64,000 nucleotides of DNA from Epiperipatus broadwayi (lineage: Eukaryota > Onychophora > Udeonychophora > Euonychophora > Peripatidae): NCBI GenBank assembly GCA_028023455.1, contig JAQFVV010012496.1, positions 124,001 through 188,000 on the forward strand. Reading direction: 5' to 3'. A program made the position numbers and the translations under genes. The notes below the pieces were generated by a model. It ran no database searches and was not told the DNA's origin. It was given only the letters and a program-made list of their open reading frames with translations. Shown piece by piece: positions 1 to 8,500 of this stretch. How positions within the stretch are numbered: position 1 is the stretch's first letter; each line of letters begins with the position of its first letter.

Positions 1-170
1 AGGATGGAAGAGATTGACATTATTGGATGATATACGAGATGGAAGGGGTTATGTGGAATTGAGGAAGTGGGCAAGGAAGAGAATGGAATGGAAGAATGGA
101 TGAACTGATGTAGTGACTACTCTCTGGACCTGTCTATTGGACAGACTACTATTGATTGATTGATATATAT
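1..170 (+). mobile_element. 3' end of a non-LTR retrotransposon (LINE), C-terminus plus tail
   Basis: Reading frame 2-103 gives a short basic, Trp-rich peptide containing LLDDIRDGRGYVEL and KWARKRMEWKNG followed by a stop. This pattern (LLDD-x-GRGY-x-W-A-R-x-W) is the usual C-terminal end of arthropod/invertebrate endonuclease-reverse transcriptase LINEs. About 45 bases after the stop the sequence turns into TTGATTGATTGA and then (TA)n, like the simple-repeat tails of RTE-type elements. Everything upstream is outside the window. It is a different subfamily from the LINE at 32505-35690, whose C-terminus ends in RRWIELGE. Confidence 0.6.
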
Positions 171-375
171 ATATATATTGTCCAAATGTATATCTCAAAA
201 TTTGGAAAAAAATATTGCAATTAACCAGTCAATAAAGTATTTTTACTAAGTAACAATGATAAATAATATTGACTAATCCTGACTAATTACTATCGCAATT
301 AAAGTTATATATCAAAAATAAAATTATTGGAGAAATTATACATAAGTAAATAACACAATAACTCTGTCAAATAAT

Positions 376-571
376 GTTGCCACATATAAAGTGTGACAAC
401 CAGAGCAGAAAAATTCAAAATATATTGAACATTAATATTTTGCCAAGCAGTTTGAGCATGTACTGAAGGATTAATTGTTCAGTTCCAATATGTCACCATG
501 AGTCGGGTACATGGTATTAAAAATGCTTGGCAATATTTTCTGCTCTGGTTGTCACATTTTATACATGTACA
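376..571. repeat. Foldback/MITE-like inverted repeat
   Basis: The left arm (about 383-450) contains GTGTGACAACCAGAGCAGAAA and TTTTGCCAAGCA. The right arm (about 523-571) is its reverse complement, TGCTTGGCAA through CTCTGGTTGTCACA. The centre is about 70 bases of unrelated sequence. No ORF is present. The structure is a short non-autonomous foldback; the superfamily is unknown. Confidence 0.7.
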
Positions 572-780
572 ATAATTTAAATTATATATAAGCTAAAACA
601 GTCTTTAAAAGGCCTTTTCAATTGATTTTGGTAGCCTATCTATATTTCTATTTTAATTTTCTATAATAATCATTTTTTTCTAATCCTTCAAAAATTTGCA
701 ATGTTTTCTTAAGATTATATACCTAATTTTTACTGTACATGTTTTAAATATACATGATGTTGCTTCTAGCATATCATATA
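572..780. other. AT-rich unassigned DNA
   Basis: No repeat relationship, RNA gene or coding stretch was seen here. Confidence 0.4.
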
Positions 781-799
781 AAATGGGGTTTGTACATTG

Positions 800-866
800 A
801 AGCATCTATCATATCCTTTGAATCAAATGTATTGCCCTCACAACTTTGACACAAATCATTTGATGA
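800..866. repeat. Family F right-end fragment
   Basis: GCCCTCACAACTTTGACACAAATCAT matches (with small changes) the sequence downstream of the hammerhead in the family F copies at 19310-19600 and 46985-47250. Only the end is present here, joined directly to the terminal inverted repeat of family A. Confidence 0.55.
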
Positions 867-1325
867 AAGTATATTATAATAACTGAAACAAAGGCTTATT
901 ATATACCTGTGTCTATATATGTAATACATAGGGTATATGAGCACAGACTTTCACACCACCCACCACTCTCTACTCTATCTCATAACACTAATACACTTGA
1001 ACACATATATGTTGAAAAGATAAATAATCACCAATATACGTATTTCATGCTAAACCAGCAATCATCAGTTGGTCCAGATTACCATCTCTACACAGATATG
1101 CTATAAGTGCTCAGATATATATTAAGAGAGCCAATCTTCATACTTTAATGGATAGGCTTCAATCTACTCCACACTCCAACACTTCAACTGTCCATCCAAT
1201 TGAAAATCTGATGATGGAATGCTCAAAGGTTACCCTAAGGCTGAGATTCTTGTTACACCCATGTTGATCATAGGTCAATCTGACCCCTCATCTATTAGGA
1301 CATAATCCATTTTAATACATATACA
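866..1325. mobile_element. Family A ribozyme element, left copy with long terminal repeat
   Basis: The copy starts with about 65 bases (866-933) that recur inverted at the right end of the family A copy at 25976-26360, so family A has long terminal inverted repeats. The body runs from GGTATATGAGCACAGAC through a minus-strand hammerhead (1026-1083), the block CTATAAGTGCTCAGATATAT, and GACCCCTCATC near 1285. The same modules in the same order occur at 10554, 25976, 30935, 47265 (inverted) and elsewhere. No protein is encoded. An inverted second copy lies at 2085-2455, so 866-2455 is a nested palindrome around family E sequence. Confidence 0.75.
1026..1083 (-). ncRNA. Hammerhead ribozyme, type I, family A (copy 1)
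   Basis: Read on the minus strand: CTGATGA (complement of 1062-1068), helix II with loop GGTT, GAAA (complement of 1043-1046), helix III TAC/GTA in the palindromic context ATACGTAT, then TA at the cleavage site. Helix I pairs ACCAA with TTGGT, and after a three-base TGG bulge TAATC pairs with GATTA. All invariant core bases are present. Helix III has only about three pairs, as in newt and Penelope-associated hammerheads, which usually cleave best as dimers. Activity is inferred, not shown. Confidence 0.8.
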
Positions 1326-1327
1326 CG

Positions 1328-1378
1328 GGGTGCATTCGTGCTGAACCAGCACTCATCAGTTGGCCCAGGTCACTATCT
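1328..1378 (-). pseudogene. Broken hammerhead, family E (GAAA reduced to GAA)
   Basis: CTGATGA and a perfect helix II GTGCTG-GTT-CAGCAC are intact on the minus strand. The following GAAA has lost one A (GAATGCACC), and the downstream helix I strand is replaced by unrelated sequence because the copy begins here. It could not form a complete ribozyme. Confidence 0.75.
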
Positions 1379-1735
1379 CTCATATATATCTTATTATATG
1401 CAAAGTATTTATCTAGAGTAAATTGTTACTTTTTCATTTACCATTGTCAAACTTCCTCCACTCACAACTTTATGCCATCCATTTCAGATAAATACACTAA
1501 TGATTATTACTAATCATTTTCGAAACTAGAGATTATCTCTAGCTCAGATCTAAACTTTAAACCTGTTAAAGATTAATATATCTATGATTTATTTTTATTT
1601 TTACACACATGGAGTTATTCACCTTTCTCTCTCCCATGTGTAATAGCTTTATAGATATAATAAACACCTCCATACTTCCCCATTCCTTTTAAATTCACAT
1701 AAATAAAGATATAATAAAAGACAAATGACCCCCAA
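1331..1735. mobile_element. Family E unit bounded by two hammerhead cleavage sites (retrozyme-like)
   Basis: The unit of about 405 bases begins at the predicted cleavage position of the minus-strand hammerhead at 1328-1378 and ends at 1735, exactly at the predicted cleavage position of the next hammerhead. Its body contains CTCCACTCACAACTTTA, the self-complementary CTAGAGATTATCTCTAG (1527-1543) and CCTCCATACTTCCCCATTCC. It has no ORF. Cleavage of a tandem transcript at both ribozymes would release this segment as a monomer of 300-400 nt class, the size range of metazoan retrozymes. Other copies: 15476-15975 and 53092-53660. Confidence 0.7.
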
Positions 1736-1875
1736 GATGCATTTCATGCTGAACCAGCACTCATCAGTTGGCCCAGGTCACTATCTCTCATATGGGGGTC
1801 ATTTGTCTTTTATTATATCTTTATTTATGTGAATTTAAAAAGAATGGGAAGTATGGAGGTGTTTATTATATCTAT
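1651..1875. repeat. Family E palindrome with a hammerhead in its loop
   Basis: The left arm, 1651-1735, and right arm, 1793-1875, are near-perfect reverse complements (for example GACAAATGACCCCCAA against TGGGGGTCATTTGTC). The loop 1736-1792 holds the ribozyme core. The right arm begins within one base of the predicted cleavage position of that ribozyme. Confidence 0.85.
1725..1782 (-). ncRNA. Hammerhead ribozyme, type I, family E (copy 3)
   Basis: On the minus strand: CTGATGA (1761-1767), helix II GTGCTG-GTT-CAGCAT, GAAA (1742-1745), then TGCA, TC at the cleavage site (between 1736 and 1735). Helix I pairs CCAA with TTGG and, beyond an internal loop, TGACC with GGTCA. Helix III is the palindrome ATGCAT, so in a monomer it gives only two base pairs with a two-base loop, while two molecules could share a continuous six-pair helix. 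This is one of the best complete copies in the window. Confidence 0.85.
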
Positions 1876-2084
1876 ATAGATCAATTTATCTTTTTCACAT
1901 TTGTGTCAGTTATAAAACATGGAGGGGATAGTTTTAGGGAGCTTGAATGTCTGGGTTCAAATCCCCTCCAATTGCATGTAAAATATAACATTCTACTTGT
2001 ATTCAAATATTATAGATTCAGCCTGAACTCTGTCCATCCCGCTTCTGTAAGTTTAAATGGATATATTAAGGTCCTATGTATAAG
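1876..2084. repeat. Remnant of ribozyme-family flank with a tRNA B-box-like motif
   Basis: Contains GGGTTCAAATCCCCTCC near 1953, resembling a pol III B box (GGTTCRANTCC). The same flank with the motif in variable form ends many family A copies (2425, 7735, 31265, 31785, 47610, 56750). No full tRNA fold is visible. Confidence 0.45.
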
Positions 2085-2455
2085 AAGTTAGAGTGACTTA
2101 AGGACAACATGGGTATGGCAACAATTTTGGCAACAACAAGGGCTTTGAGCATTCCATTATCAGATTTTCAGTAATATGGATGGCTAAAGAGTTGGAGGGT
2201 GGAGCAGATTGCAGCTTGTTCATTAAAGTTTGAAGATTTGGTATCTTAATATAAGCTGAGGACTGATTAAATATATCTGTGGGAGATGATGATCTGCATC
2301 AAATGATGATTGTTGGTTTGGCACAAAATATGCATACTGGAGGTCACTTATCTTTTTCACACGTGTGTGGTCATGTGTATCAATTTGCACGAGACTGAGT
2401 GTATAGCTGAAGGGAGCTTGAATGACTATGTTCAAATCCCTACTAATTACATCTA
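2085..2455. mobile_element. Family A element, inverted right copy
   Basis: This is the reverse complement of the 925-1310 copy: GTGACTTAAGGACAACATGG, then CATTATCAGATTTTCA, then the block TATCTTAATATAAGCTGAG. At 2290-2345 lies a plus-strand hammerhead remnant with the core changed to ATGATGA and the GAAA to AAAA, so it is inactive. Together with the left copy it makes a palindrome of roughly 1.5 kb. Confidence 0.7.
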
Positions 2456-4790
2456 AAATTCAGTATATACTGTAAGGTGATGCCCAATCCTTATAAAAAA
2501 AAAATGATAATAAGTAACTGATGTTTTGGAATGACAAGTATAAAGATTAGATAGGCAGCCAATTTTTAAAACCTAATTTTAGGATATTTGGAGAGACACA
2601 TATATATGTGCATAATTATACCTTCATAAAGGAATGAATTTATATGTTGTTTTGTTAGAATAAATGTAAAATAGAATATCTGTACATATACATTTATACA
2701 TTGTATTTTTAATAGTTTCGATCATGATATGACAGACATAATAATAATCTAATGTGAAGAGATGCTAACAACCAAGTTTCTTTTGTTTAAAACAGTAAAA
2801 AAAGAGTAAACATTTGTTGATTTTGGAACGTGAAAAAAGCTAAGCAACAGTAATTTTTAGTTGTTGGTTGGTTTTTGTTCAAATGGAGTACATGAAAGTA
2901 AAGCTTTAGAATAAGAATATTTTTAATTATTATTATATTTGTTATCATGATTTCATTTCGTTATTTAAAAAAAAAACTGTTTAATATTTTAAATTGCATT
3001 ATCTATTAGTGCAAAATATTTTAAAAAGAAAAGAGACATTATTTCAGTTATGAACTTTCGTTCGCCTGAATAAATTCTGAGAGATTTATATTTTCTTAGC
3101 AACCTCAAAAATATAATTATTGTAAAATGTTTCTTTTTTTAAAAAAAAGCAAATTAATAATGAAATAGAATTTTAAAAATACTAATTTGTATCTCTTTTA
3201 AAGCAAAATCTATTATTACGCGTCTTATATAAAACTGCTTATAAACAGCGTTCGTATTTATATTATAACGCAAGCTTTGTGGGGAAAAAACTTATATTTA
3301 ACTACTTATATGTGTATATATAAAATCTAATGATGCAATTTGGCTAATTTAATTGTCGCAGGGTCTTTCTACCTCCTTCGTGTCATTAGATGGTGATGGA
3401 GTATAATAATCATTGCTATGCCCAGTGTAGAATTGGAAAGACAATGGCCACAAAATCAAAAGCCCAAGAGTTCGATTTCATCGTGGGAATTATTAAATGG
3501 TTGGAATTTTTAATATCATTCAATATGTGTGATAAAAGGAAGACACTATCTTCTAAGAATACTGAAGCCACTCTTGAAAATTTAACCTGCTATTGTTTTT
3601 AAAGAAGTCCAAGATTTCGTTTAATTTTAATGCTTTTAAATATTTTATATTTTGTATTTTTTTTTTTTTTTTTTAGTGTATACTGAGAGTTGAGTTACAA
3701 TTTTTCTCACCCTTTTACCCATTTGTAGAAAACATTTTTTTTTGTTTTAAAAGAACCCATTTGCTTAAATTTATATAGGGGAAGAGAGATATGCAAATAC
3801 ACAACTTAAGGTATACATAGATAAATTTTATATGTTTGTAAATAAAATATTAGCATAACTGGATGCATTAGATTGGGCTATGACTTTAAAGACAAAAGGT
3901 AAGATTTTAAACATATACACTTAATTAGACATTTAATATATTTAATTAAATATGAATTAAATTTACTAATAAATAATTGCATATAAATACATTTTCTTAT
4001 TTGTATGAATAACAGTTTTATGAATGAACTATATATACAAAACACAAATTAGCAATTCATGGACATAACCTTGATATACATTTAAAGGGCATAAACAAAG
4101 TAATAATTGTACATCTAGTAATATAGTTTCATATTTAAAATAATAAATACTTTATTGTACATTATGCATTATAATTTTTATTTTGATTAATATTTTAATA
4201 TTTAAATCACAGCTAGTCATAATATAGTAAAGACAAATCAATACTTTATTATATTCATGTATATAGTCTTATTGAGTTATAAATATTATAAATTTAACCC
4301 AGATTTGTTAATAAATATTTGTTGTTTGAAGTTAAAATCTTTGTTTCTCTGGTCTCTAGATTATCAAGTATCATTCATACTTCACTCACCAGAATATCTA
4401 TCATACATGTGTACACTTTTTTTTAATATATTCATTAGTAAAAGCCATTAGGGACCTAAATAGAGGTCACATTATTGCCATCCTTGAGTAGAGTTAAAGG
4501 CAAATTTCTATACTGAGTTTGAACTCCGAGATGTAGTAGGACCCGTAAGTAGAGAAGGCTCTGGATATATCATTTTAAAGTATTCGGTCCATTACATATT
4601 TGGGCAAGAACAGTAGGTAGAGTCACTATATTACATTATTACAGTCCATTACAATACATTATACCTGTATTCAAATATTATAAACATTGTTTATAAATTT
4701 AGTATTAACCCACTCTAAACTATGCAGTGTTGTTAAAAATTCTGAGAGTCAATATGACAGTGGTGTATTTAATACAAACAAAATTTAAAA
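2456..4790. other. AT-rich intergenic DNA without recognisable elements
   Basis: Long A and T runs, for example near 2966, 3127 and 3657, with no coding pattern. A 70-codon open frame at 3390-3602 has no splice sites or family resemblance that I can support. No inverted or tandem repeats were seen. Confidence 0.4.
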
Positions 4791-4979
4791 ACTAGTGGTT
4801 CTAAACCTGTGAGTCATGACCCCTTTGAGGATCAAACAATCCTTTCACAGGGGTTACCTAAGACCATTCCAGAACACATTTTGATTCATAACAGTAGCAA
4901 AATTAAAGGTTGGAGGTCTCCACAACATAAGGAACTGTATTAAAGGGTGACAGCATTAGGAAGGTTGAGAGCCACTGTT
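4791..4979. mobile_element. hAT MITE closely resembling SPIN / vertebrate hAT MITEs
   Basis: The left end reads GTGGTTCTAAACCTGTGAG and the right end, reverse complemented, reads CAGTGGCTCTCAACCTT, giving the hAT-type terminal repeat CAGTGGTTCTCAACCTGTG. Internal blocks TCATGACCCCTTTGAGG, CTTTCACAGGGGTTACC and CATAACAGTAGCAAAATTA match, from memory, the SPIN (Space Invaders) and related rodent/marsupial hAT MITEs. Flanking 8-mers TTAAAAAC and TTATAAAT agree at six of eight positions, as expected for an old 8-bp target duplication. SPIN is known for transfer between vertebrates and several invertebrates. It has no transposase here. The family assignment is from recall and needs a database match. 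Confidence 0.7.
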
Positions 4980-5326
4980 ATAAATTATTATGGTACTAAG
5001 GTTAGAGCAATGTACAATCACTTTATATTTTTTTCAAAAACATTATTTAACATTAATAATACTTTATTGCTTGCAAATGTAATTCAAGAAAAAATAATAT
5101 CGTAAATTACATTAGTAAAATTTCATATAATACATCTGATATGTGTTTGATATCTATAAAGACATTTTGCATTGAATTTAGATATAATTATTTAAAAGAT
5201 GCTGCACTATGTTTATAATGACATCATTGTTCATATTTAATTGTAAATAACATAAAAAATATAGTACAATGTATATAGATACAACAAAGTGTATTAATAT
5301 TTTTATAAACATATAACCAAGTATAA
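4980..5326. other. AT-rich DNA, nothing recognised
   Basis: No gene or repeat was seen between the hAT MITE and the LINE end. Confidence 0.4.
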
Positions 5327-5612
5327 TCATCATCATCACCTATTATCAATCTACTGCAGGATGAAGGTCTCTCCAAGTTCAATCCATCTTCTCTGACCTT
5401 TAGCTTCTTTTCTCCACATCACCCCTGCACCCTTTATTATTTCATCCATCCATCTCACATGTTGTCTCTTTCTGAGTCTTTTACAATCTCTTGGAATGCA
5501 GTTTAAGATTTCAATTGTCCATCTATTATCATGTCTTCTAGCAATATGTCCAGCCCAACTGTACTTCAGTCTTTTAATTTTTTTCAATGAAGTCAGTAAC
5601 ACCTGTTTGTTC
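5327..5612 (-). mobile_element. LINE 3' end (endonuclease-reverse transcriptase type)
   Basis: The minus-strand frame 5351-5602 encodes the last 83 residues: KYSWAGHIARRHDNRWT, then RQHVRWMDEI and RRWIELGETFILQ. This W-A-G-H-I-A-R ... R-W-x-D-x-I ... W-x-x-L-G-E signature is the C-terminus of LINEs annotated as endonuclease-reverse transcriptase in arthropods and other invertebrates. The 3' end is a (TGATGA)-type tail (complement of ATCATCATCATC at 5327-5338), typical of RTE-like elements. The copy is 5' truncated. Related copies: 13253-13440, 20487-21125, 32505-35690, 36430-37395 and 58388-58545. Confidence 0.8.
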
Positions 5613-5774
5613 TCTTATCCATATATTGCAAATGTACATATATACACATATATTTATGTATCATTATATGGCTACATATAAATACAATTTTTTTTTACTG
5701 TTTAATTTTATATACTAATAAGATTAACAACTCAAGCACTGCCTTATTGAATGCAAGACATACTCTCAATCCAA

Positions 5775-6155
5775 AGCACAAAATAGAGTCTTTGAAAATA
5801 TAAGAATGGGCTTTCTTATCCTTTGACTAATATTCATTTATGTAGGCCAATCTAAAGTACTCTGGATTGATGGCATGAATGCCAATAATGGAAATATAGC
5901 TTTAAAAGAAGTAATGTGATCAAGTTAAAACCATCACATTTTCATTCCAATGTGATTTAGGTTGGCCTATATAAATTAATATAGGTAAAAAAAGGTGAGT
6001 TGATCCATTCTTATCTTTTCAAAGAATATATTTTGTGCTTTGCGTTGATGGCATTTCACATGCTCAATAAAGGAGCAAAATAGATTCTTTGAAAAGATAA
6101 GAATGGATCAACTCACCTTTTTTACCTATATTAATTTATATAGACCTTCCTAAAT

Positions 6156-6160
<5 letters not shown>
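5775..6160. repeat. Inverted repeat with a third diverged arm
   Basis: The arms 5942-6035 and 6076-6158 are near-perfect complements (GGTGAGTTGATCCATTCTTA against TAAGAATGGATCAACTCACC). A diverged copy of the same arm lies at 5775-5860, and another related stretch is at about 52090-52170. No ORF. It looks like a non-autonomous foldback element. Confidence 0.75.
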
Positions 6161-6196
<36 letters not shown>

Positions 6197-6197
6197 T
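6157..6197. repeat. (CA)n(TA)n microsatellite
   Basis: A run of CA dinucleotides followed by TA dinucleotides, directly abutting the inverted repeat. Confidence 0.95.
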
Positions 6198-6640
6198 ATT
6201 GTGTTGACTTGCTTTTGTTCTTGTTAATAATAATCTGTTCTGCAATTAGGGCTTAAATATATACCTGTAACATGCTATGTTTTTAATAAAATGCATTATT
6301 ATTATTATTTCTGTTTTGATGTTATATTCACAAATACTCATCTCATTAGGTAACTAATAAGTATTGTGTTGTATTTTAATTATAAATGCATTAATCTTTA
6401 TTGTAGATATCGATACAAATAATATATGATCTCAAATGTTTCAGCAACAATTGGTAATCAGACAATATATATTTTATTGGTATTAAAGTGTCTACACTAC
6501 AAATAAACATTGTTGATTTAGAACTTAATTCTGAGGATAGTTAATGAGATTTAACTGAAATATTAATAATTGTTGTTTTGTGAATAAAGTTGTTTCATTA
6601 ATACGAAAAATGATATAGTGGTTTATTTTTATAATGGTGA
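6198..6640. other. AT-rich DNA, nothing recognised
   Basis: No gene or repeat signal was seen. Confidence 0.4.
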
Positions 6641-7244
6641 AAATCTTTGTAGATATAAGACACTGGTGAATTATAACTGTGTAATTGTGAAGAAGGAAAT
6701 CAACCTCTAGTCATGTGCTGTTTAGAAATGCATATTAAAATCTCTATGCACTAACTAGCTAGTAATTGTTTAAAAGCATAAGTAAATTACTTATGCTTAA
6801 ATGATATTCTTATATAAGCCAACCACTACTGATTATGCTTATCTCAGGACATAAATGTATTATATGCCTGATGTTAAGATTAACAATTATATTATATAAA
6901 TTTAAATATTCTATCACAGGAGAGAGATGGAATTTCATTTTTTGCCACCTGTGATTAAATGTATTAAATTAATTATGAATAAATGCAAATCTATTTCTAT
7001 TAAGCACTGAAATAATTGTAATTGTGAATAAGGAAATCAATCTTTAGTCATGCAATGTTATTAAATTCTCTGTGCATTCACCTGTCAGTTGTATTACAAA
7101 AATAGCTTTAAGTATGAGTAATTCACTTATGCTTTTAAACTATTACTGGTCGGTAAATGTACAGAGATTGTAATATACATTTATTAAAAGTGCAGGACTT
7201 GAAATACAGGCATTTTTATACCTGGAACTTAATTGTAAATATAG
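6640..7244. repeat. Family B repeat, two direct partial copies
   Basis: The module GGAAATCAACCTCTAGTCATG ... CTTATGCTT ... ATATAAGCCAACC ... CACAGGAGAGAGATGGAA occurs at 6675-6960, and its first half again at 7013-7145. The same module is at 16400-16690 and inverted at 7750-8060 and 18110-18420. It flanks family A on both sides, so 6640-8060 forms a larger palindrome. Confidence 0.6.
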
Positions 7245-7335
7245 GGGATTTGAACTCAGACTTTCAAGCAACCTTCAACTATCCACATTATCTCATACCA
7301 CTGATACACACAATCACAGACATGTAGAAAAGAAA

Positions 7336-7396
7336 AATAATCACCAATATACATATTTCATACTGAACCAGCACTCATCAGTTGGTCTAAATTATC
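7336..7396 (-). ncRNA. Hammerhead ribozyme, type I, family A
   Basis: Minus strand: CTGATGA (7375-7381), helix II GTGCTG-GTT-CAGTAT, GAAA (7356-7359), short helix III TATGTA and TA at the cleavage site. Helix I ACCAA/TTGGT plus TAAT-type outer pairing. Core bases are complete. Confidence 0.75.
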
Positions 7397-7596
7397 ATCT
7401 CCCACATATATATATAATCAGTGCTCAGTTTATATTAAGATAGCAAATCTTTATATTTTAATGGACATCAGATTTTCAATGGTATGAATGGTTGAAGAGT
7501 TGGAGATTGGAGTAGATTGAAGCCTGTCCATTAAAATATAAAGATTTGCTATCTTAATATAAACTGCGCACTGATTATATGTGTGTGTGGGAGATG

Positions 7597-7656
7597 ATAA
7601 TCTGGACCAACTGATGAGTGCTGGTTCAGCCCAAAATACATATATTGGTGATTATT
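7597..7656 (+). pseudogene. Broken hammerhead, family A (G12 lost)
   Basis: CTGATGA (7611-7617) and helix I (GGACCAA with TTGG) are intact, but the GAAA is changed to AAAA (7633-7636), removing the general-base guanine G12. Helix II is also weakened (CAGCCC). It is the mirror partner of the intact minus-strand copy in the other arm. Confidence 0.75.
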
Positions 7657-7752
7657 TATCTTTTCTACATGTGTGTGCTCATGTATATCAGTGGTATGAG
7701 ATAGGGTGGATAGTTAAGGTTGCTTGAAAGTCTGAGTTCAAGTCCCTTATAT

Positions 7753-8064
7753 TTAAAAGTGCATGAATGGAAATTGATTGCCTTCTTCATGATTACAATT
7801 ATTGCAGTGGTTGGTAGTAATAGATTTATATTTATTCATAAATAATATTTGTTTAATTGCAAGTGGTTAAGAATGAGATTCCATCTCTATAAATAATATT
7901 TGTTTAATTGCAAGTGGTTAAGAATGAGATTCCATCTCTCTCCTGTGATAGATATCTAAATTTATATAATATAATAGTCAATTTGAACAATCAGGTATAT
8001 AATAGATTTAAATCATAAGAAAAGTCAATAGTGGTTGACTTATATAAGAATAAGCTTTAGGGAT
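7753..8064. repeat. Family B repeat, inverted copy with an internal 51-bp duplication
   Basis: This is the reverse complement of the 6675-6960 module (GGTTGACTTATATAAGAATA at the right end). The stretch ATAAATAATATTTG ... CCATCTCT is repeated in tandem at 7838 and 7889, a period of 51. Confidence 0.65.
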
Positions 8065-8264
8065 ACTTCTCCATTTAAAAATTTAAATTGCAGATGTTTT
8101 TCAAGAAATTCCTGTTCCTAAAGTATTCGATCATTCATTTGTTTTTTCTATATTTAATAAAAGAACAACTGTGCTATATATATTTTGCTTTATGGAACAA
8201 CAGAAAGATTCCTAAATTAAGAGGATTATTTTCATTTTAATCAAATGAAAGAACTTTCAGCCTT

Positions 8265-8500
8265 CAGCTTACCTTAAAATTTAATACTCAAGAATCTAAG
8301 CATCCAGGTTCGAATCCCATGCTAGTATTGTCATGTCAGGCCAACAACACCTGAAGAAGAGAGAATAATACCTCTCGAAACATTGTGCATATACTAACAT
8401 GTTTGATGCATTATTACTAACAGTTGAATGTATTTGGAATATTTAAATAAAAGTTAAATTTTTCGAAAGACATTCAACACTCATATTAGATGATGGAAAT
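8265..8500 (+). mobile_element. tRNA-derived SINE with a hammerhead-like body, 5'-truncated
   Basis: B box GGTTCGAATCCC at 8308-8319, then the body, then TTGGAATATTTAAATAAAAG and a T-rich end. The copy at 25165-25405 has the same order with an A box as well, so this one is truncated in the tRNA head. The body (8351-8380) reads CTGAAGA-A-GAGAG ... CTCTC-GAAA: a hammerhead core with a five-pair helix II. Position 7 of the core tolerates any base, so CTGAAGA is acceptable. Helix I and helix III cannot be drawn convincingly. I call it hammerhead-like. Confidence 0.65.

Larger units (their letters stand above)
7245..7752. mobile_element. Family A foldback element with two inverted hammerheads
   Basis: Arms 7250-7465 and 7527-7750 are reverse complements over their full length, including TAATCACCAATATACATATT against its inverse and the flanking B-box-like end GAGTTCAAGTCCC (7735). 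Each arm carries a hammerhead: minus strand in the left arm, plus strand in the right. The central 60 bases (ATCAGATTTTCAATGGTATG and flanks) are also found in single-arm copies. No protein is encoded. Confidence 0.85.

Noticed and set aside
5331-5340. ATC repeats as independent microsatellites
   Set aside because: At 5327, 20489 and 32511 they are the tails of LINE copies in the same position relative to the coding end.
8303-8320. A genuine tRNA gene at the GGTTCGAATCCC box
   Set aside because: No A box or acceptor stem is present; the copy at 25165 shows that it is a SINE head.
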